Part shown: one piece after another, positions 46,174 to 64,000 of the stretch
How the letters are laid out: the number at the start of each line of letters is the position of its first letter
How positions within the stretch are numbered: the first letter of the stretch is position 1
NCBI GenBank assembly: GCA_028564705.1
Contig: JAPXFQ010000899.1
Location: forward strand, 4,588,001-4,652,000
Origin: Apricaphanius iberus
Taxonomy: Eukaryota > Chordata > Actinopteri > Cyprinodontiformes > Aphaniidae
Direction: 5' to 3'
DNA: 64,000 nt
The notes under the pieces: generated by a model
What the model saw: the letters and a program-made list of their open reading frames with translations, nothing else
Databases searched by the model: none
Told to the model about the DNA's origin: nothing
Translations under genes and position numbers: made by a program

Positions 46174-48518
46174 AAAGTTTTGAATACCATGTGTCCTTTT
46201 CTTTCTCAACTATGCACTACTTTGTGTTCTTATACCACATAACCCCCTCCAAACAATATTTTAAGGGTTGTGATGCAACAAAATGTGAAAAAGGTCAAGA
46301 AGCATTAAATATCTTTGCAAGGAGCTCTATTTAATAATACACTACTTGTTACAATAAGGCTGTATAAACCACCAAAGTATTCCTCCATTTCTCTTCATCT
46401 GCAGAGGCAGTCTTGTTCACTTTATGAGAAACAGGATAGTGCATCTTCAGTCTCCCAGTGCACCCACTCAGCCCACCCACACACATCTGAGCCACGCAGC
46501 ACAGTGCACAAACCCGAGCTGCACATGCTTCCTCACACAGGAAGAACACAGCCCATACTTTAACATGCTCATCGCTCTCAAGTCACTCATTCCCACTGTC
46601 TCTCATACACACGCACTGACACACGTACGCATGCGATAGGCTGTGTCACCTGCTGTAGAGATAGGACAGCCAACATCTCGTTAGAAGTGGTTTTGCAATG
46701 GCAGAGTGCAAACACTTCCTTCTCAGGCTGACATTACTCCTCCTCCTCAATCTCATGAACATCCTCTATGGGTTTTATTTGGACCTATTCTTCTTCTCCT
46801 ACTCAGTCCCAGAGGTGCTGTGGCCACGTTCTGCTGTCTCTTTAATGACTGTGGGTGAACAATCAATATTATGCACACCTCCAAACATAGCACAACACCC
46901 ACTTTGCGCTGTAGATTGAATTCTGACAGTAAAAAGAAATATTTTTTTTTTATGTCTGCCTGGAAATCGTGATTGCAGGGAAACTGAGAAATTTCCATGT
47001 GAAGGAGTTTGTAAAACAGATCTTAGCTTTAAACATCTCTGCAAATTTTGTAGCTGAAGCTGGACTATTTTTGGAGTAAAGGTGAGGAAATATCTGCTTG
47101 GTTCTCTTGTTTTGCTTCTTAGACAGTTTGTCAGCGAGAAAAGATATCTAGTCTCTTGGGTGATAATTAGAATTAAATAAGCCAGGACATTACCAGTAGG
47201 GGGCGCAACTATATTCTTTCCACTGGTTATCTCTCTGGCCCTACCATCTTGGGCACTTCTGTTTCTATTTTTTTATTATTATTTCACCAAAGTCACACAA
47301 TTTAGCAAGGAGTAAATATGATAAATAAAAGAAACTTAATTTCACAGTGTTGGACTGGAAAAATCTATGTACTGAATAAATATAATCAGTCTGATGAATT
47401 GGATCAGGATTGTGTGGACCAGATTTGTAAGGATACCCTTTGTTTCACTGCTCTCGTGTACAGTTAAACAAAATGCAGTTAGACGCCTATGAAGAAGATT
47501 TTTTTTTAAATAACTTTTAATAAGAGGACAAATCAAAAAGATAAGTAGGCTACAATATCTGTTTAGTTGCCTTATGCCTCATCTCATCAGAGATGTTGAA
47601 ATTGATGAAAAACAATTTAAAAAAGTAGAATAGGAAATCATTCAAAACCTGATTATGACATGTTCTATAAATTACAAATTAATCTAAACTGAGTTTGGTT
47701 GATTTTACAAACATTTCTGGCTGGAGATTTTAGTGAGAGCAACAATGGCTTCAGTCGTGAAACATTAAACCAAAACTGTCTGTATCTTACAGTCTGTTTC
47801 CTTGTCTCTCTTCCTCTCATGTCTGAGAAGTGTCACACTTGACTTAGAGACCATTAGAGGATGAGAGGAGTGGCGAGGCCTGCCTTTTAGAGAGGGCAGA
47901 GGTGAAGGGTGGATGCTTGACTTTGATGGGACGGGACATAGGAGGCTGATCGTTGGGTGGCTGACTGCAGCAGCAGCAGCTCAGTCCTAGAGCTCTTCGT
48001 CTACCATGATTCCCACTCTGGGGAGAGGCAACCTTTGCTTTCCAACAAAAATCCATTTAAAAAAAGAATCTCTGAAAGTGGGAGCGATCACCTATAATGC
48101 AGCTGACTCAGAGCACATGCAAAGAAAGAAGACTGGTATGATGTGGGGAGTTTATACATGACGCTATCATATCTAGAATAAAATAATGTGATGGACACAC
48201 ATAAAAAAAGATCTAGTAGTAGAAAATAAAAGATCTAAAATCTTTCAATTAAAGTTTTCTGCCTTCTTTGCTGGTCTTTGCGTCTTTTTTTCCCCTGCAG
48301 TGCATTTTATGTTTTTTTGTTCCTTTAGTTTTACTCAGCTTTAATGTGAAAGCATGACCTATACTGTTCTTTGATGCTTTCCCTCCTACTGCTCACTTTG
48401 TTCTTCTGAAAGAAGAGGTTGCTGCCTTGGTGCACCTTCTACTCCACCTAGAGGATAAAGTAAGTGTAAGCTTTTTATTTATGGTTCTGTCATTTTGTTG
48501 AAAAATAATCAAACAGAT

Positions 48519-49308
48519 ACAGTGCCTTGCAAAATAATGAATCATCTTTGAATTTTTTCACATTTGCACAAAAAAAACATTTATGGTTTTCAATGTCTTT
48601 TTAAACAGCTCATTCAGTATTGAACCTCCCAGAGCCAATGAACTTTCAGGATTGGCCTTCATTTAGCCCCATTCATCAACCTCTCTTCATTGTCTTTGCA
48701 ACCTGAACTTCTCAAGCCTTTCTTTTAACAATGAAAATTTTATTGTCATGCCTCCGTGATGAGCAGATTCTCAGAGTGCAGGAATTATATTTGCCATGAT
48801 TGAAAGAATCATTCACTAAACCTGTACATCTGTGCTGTTCCTCTAGACTTTATGCATCAAGGCTGCTTCTAGAATTAATTCTGTTGTTAATTTAGGTTGA
48901 TTGCCATCTCTTCCACCTTCACAATTATGCATTACATATGTCGGTCCGCCATATTCAAGCTGCAGAATATCCCAGCAATATTTGCTTATATTTCAAGTGC
49001 CATGCATGCAAATCCTCATAATATGGCCTCTCAAAAGGACTCTCACTGCATACAATGGCCAAACTGATTGTATTTTCTCTTAGTGGCTGGGATAGAGTTC
49101 ACAATGAACTAATATAATGAAAAAATGAAGGGAAATCAGAAAATAAACACAAGGTAGTGAAGATATTTTGATGAACGCAAGGTTTACATTTTTCTGAAAT
49201 TGTGTAGCCCAATGGCACAAAATTATGACAAAATACATTAAAGTTTGTGATTTGAATGAGACAAAATATTGAAAATGTTGAAGTACATAAGCAATGCACT
49301 GTAATATA
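48519..49308 (-). mobile_element. Degraded Tc1-like element
   Basis: The left end TACAGTGCCTTGCAAAATAA and the right end GAAGTACATAAGCAATGCACTGTA are imperfect inverted Tc1-type termini about 790 bases apart. The interior is too diverged to give a transposase frame. Confidence 0.5.
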
Positions 49309-49866
49309 CCACATACGTACATGATATCCAAAGGTACGATATAAAAAGATTTCTTTTTTTTTTTCTCTTTGGGGTTAACAGCATAATTATAGTTTGAAAG
49401 TGTGCTTGAAACTAGGATTTGGTACCGAACAGACAGACAAAGACAGCAAAAAAAAGAGTTAAATAAAAACAGTAATAGATTTCTTTAAACAAGTCACAAT
49501 CTTAATACCTTAATTGCAACATTTTGCATGCAGGATTAAAACGCTTTTACATTAACAAGAGACACAATAGGTTCTGTTTAAAACATGCTTTCTTTTGATT
49601 TACTCTTTTTTAAAATCAGTTACCAAAAAAAGAAGGGCTGATCTACTCTCTCCACACTGTCTCTGTGTCACATGAACACACACACACAGTGGCCCGTTGT
49701 TGGCTGTGAGTGGGGTGCTGTGGGGAGAGTGGGGCTCAGTGTGACCAGGCAGAGGCCAGCATTGCAGGGAGGCAGGCAGTGGAGAGAGTGCTGTGCTGCA
49801 GAGACGTGCCCAGGGTGGATAAACCATGCTCACTGAGCAGGAGAAAGACTCTGCCCAGAACACAAG

Positions 49867-64000
<14,134 letters not shown>

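Larger units (their letters stand above)
44742..49866. other. nrgn-hepacam intergenic region
   Basis: No gene was recognised in 5.1 kb. The region contains a LINE-tail-like repeat (45505-45560), an AT-rich (ATAG)n block (46000-46173), a degraded Tc1-like element (48519-49308) and, near 49640-49866, a more GC-rich stretch that is probably the hepacam promoter and 5' UTR. Human genes that sit between NRGN and HEPACAM (VSIG2, ESAM, MSANTD2, ROBO3/4) are not seen here. Confidence 0.5.

Noticed and set aside
45919..46209. Ile/Tyr-rich minus-strand frame
   Set aside because: Produced entirely by the (ATAG/AT)n microsatellite.
46698..46919. 73-residue frame with a hydrophobic N-terminus resembling a signal peptide
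   Set aside because: No family resemblance, splice sites or repeat of the pattern. A leucine-rich start is common by chance in CT-rich DNA. Kept only as a note.

Overview
This 64 kb window reads as teleost fish nuclear DNA. It is AT-rich with GT-AG introns, and it is littered with teleost-type mobile elements (decayed Tc1/mariner copies, hAT-like MITEs, LINE fragments, a tRNA-derived SINE) and microsatellites. The order spa17 - nrgn - hepacam, all on the + strand, matches a neighbourhood known from human 11q24 (SPA17, NRGN and, further on, HEPACAM). The species cannot be named from the sequence alone.

Layout. (1) 384-25555, minus strand: a large gene of at least 36 coding exons for an array of ephrin-receptor-like (GCC2/GCC3) cysteine repeats. 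I could join every exon in frame (5,527 nt, about 1,842 codons). The signal peptide lies at the high-coordinate end and the C-terminus runs off base 1. (2) 26389-29884, plus strand, head-to-head with (1): a nine-exon type I membrane protein with one Ig domain and two cytoplasmic ITIM-like tyrosine motifs. (3) 31892-35991, plus: spa17, with the RIIa-type N-terminus followed by one 570-codon acidic exon not present in mammalian Sp17. (4) 38407-44220, plus: neurogranin (nrgn), with the IQ motif intact but glycine at the usual PKC serine. (5) 49867-64000, plus: hepacam, cut off by the window end. It has two Ig domains, a transmembrane segment and the start of the cytoplasmic tail, and its 9 kb first intron is full of transposon debris.

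The most unusual sequence is a strongly GC-rich 3.1 kb block (53928-57043) in hepacam intron 1. It ends in a long A tract and is flanked by an exact 16-bp direct repeat, so it is a retroposed RNA. It carries no protein I recognise, has a near-perfect 21-bp hairpin, and shares its 3' tail with a short sequence 1.9 kb downstream.

The genes do not form a pathway. The two upstream genes look like lineage-specific cell-surface or extracellular proteins that may share a promoter region. The other three are conserved single genes with flagellar/PKA-anchoring (spa17), calmodulin-buffering (nrgn) and glial or epithelial adhesion (hepacam) roles. All exon boundaries were worked out by eye from splice consensus and reading-frame continuity, without transcript evidence.
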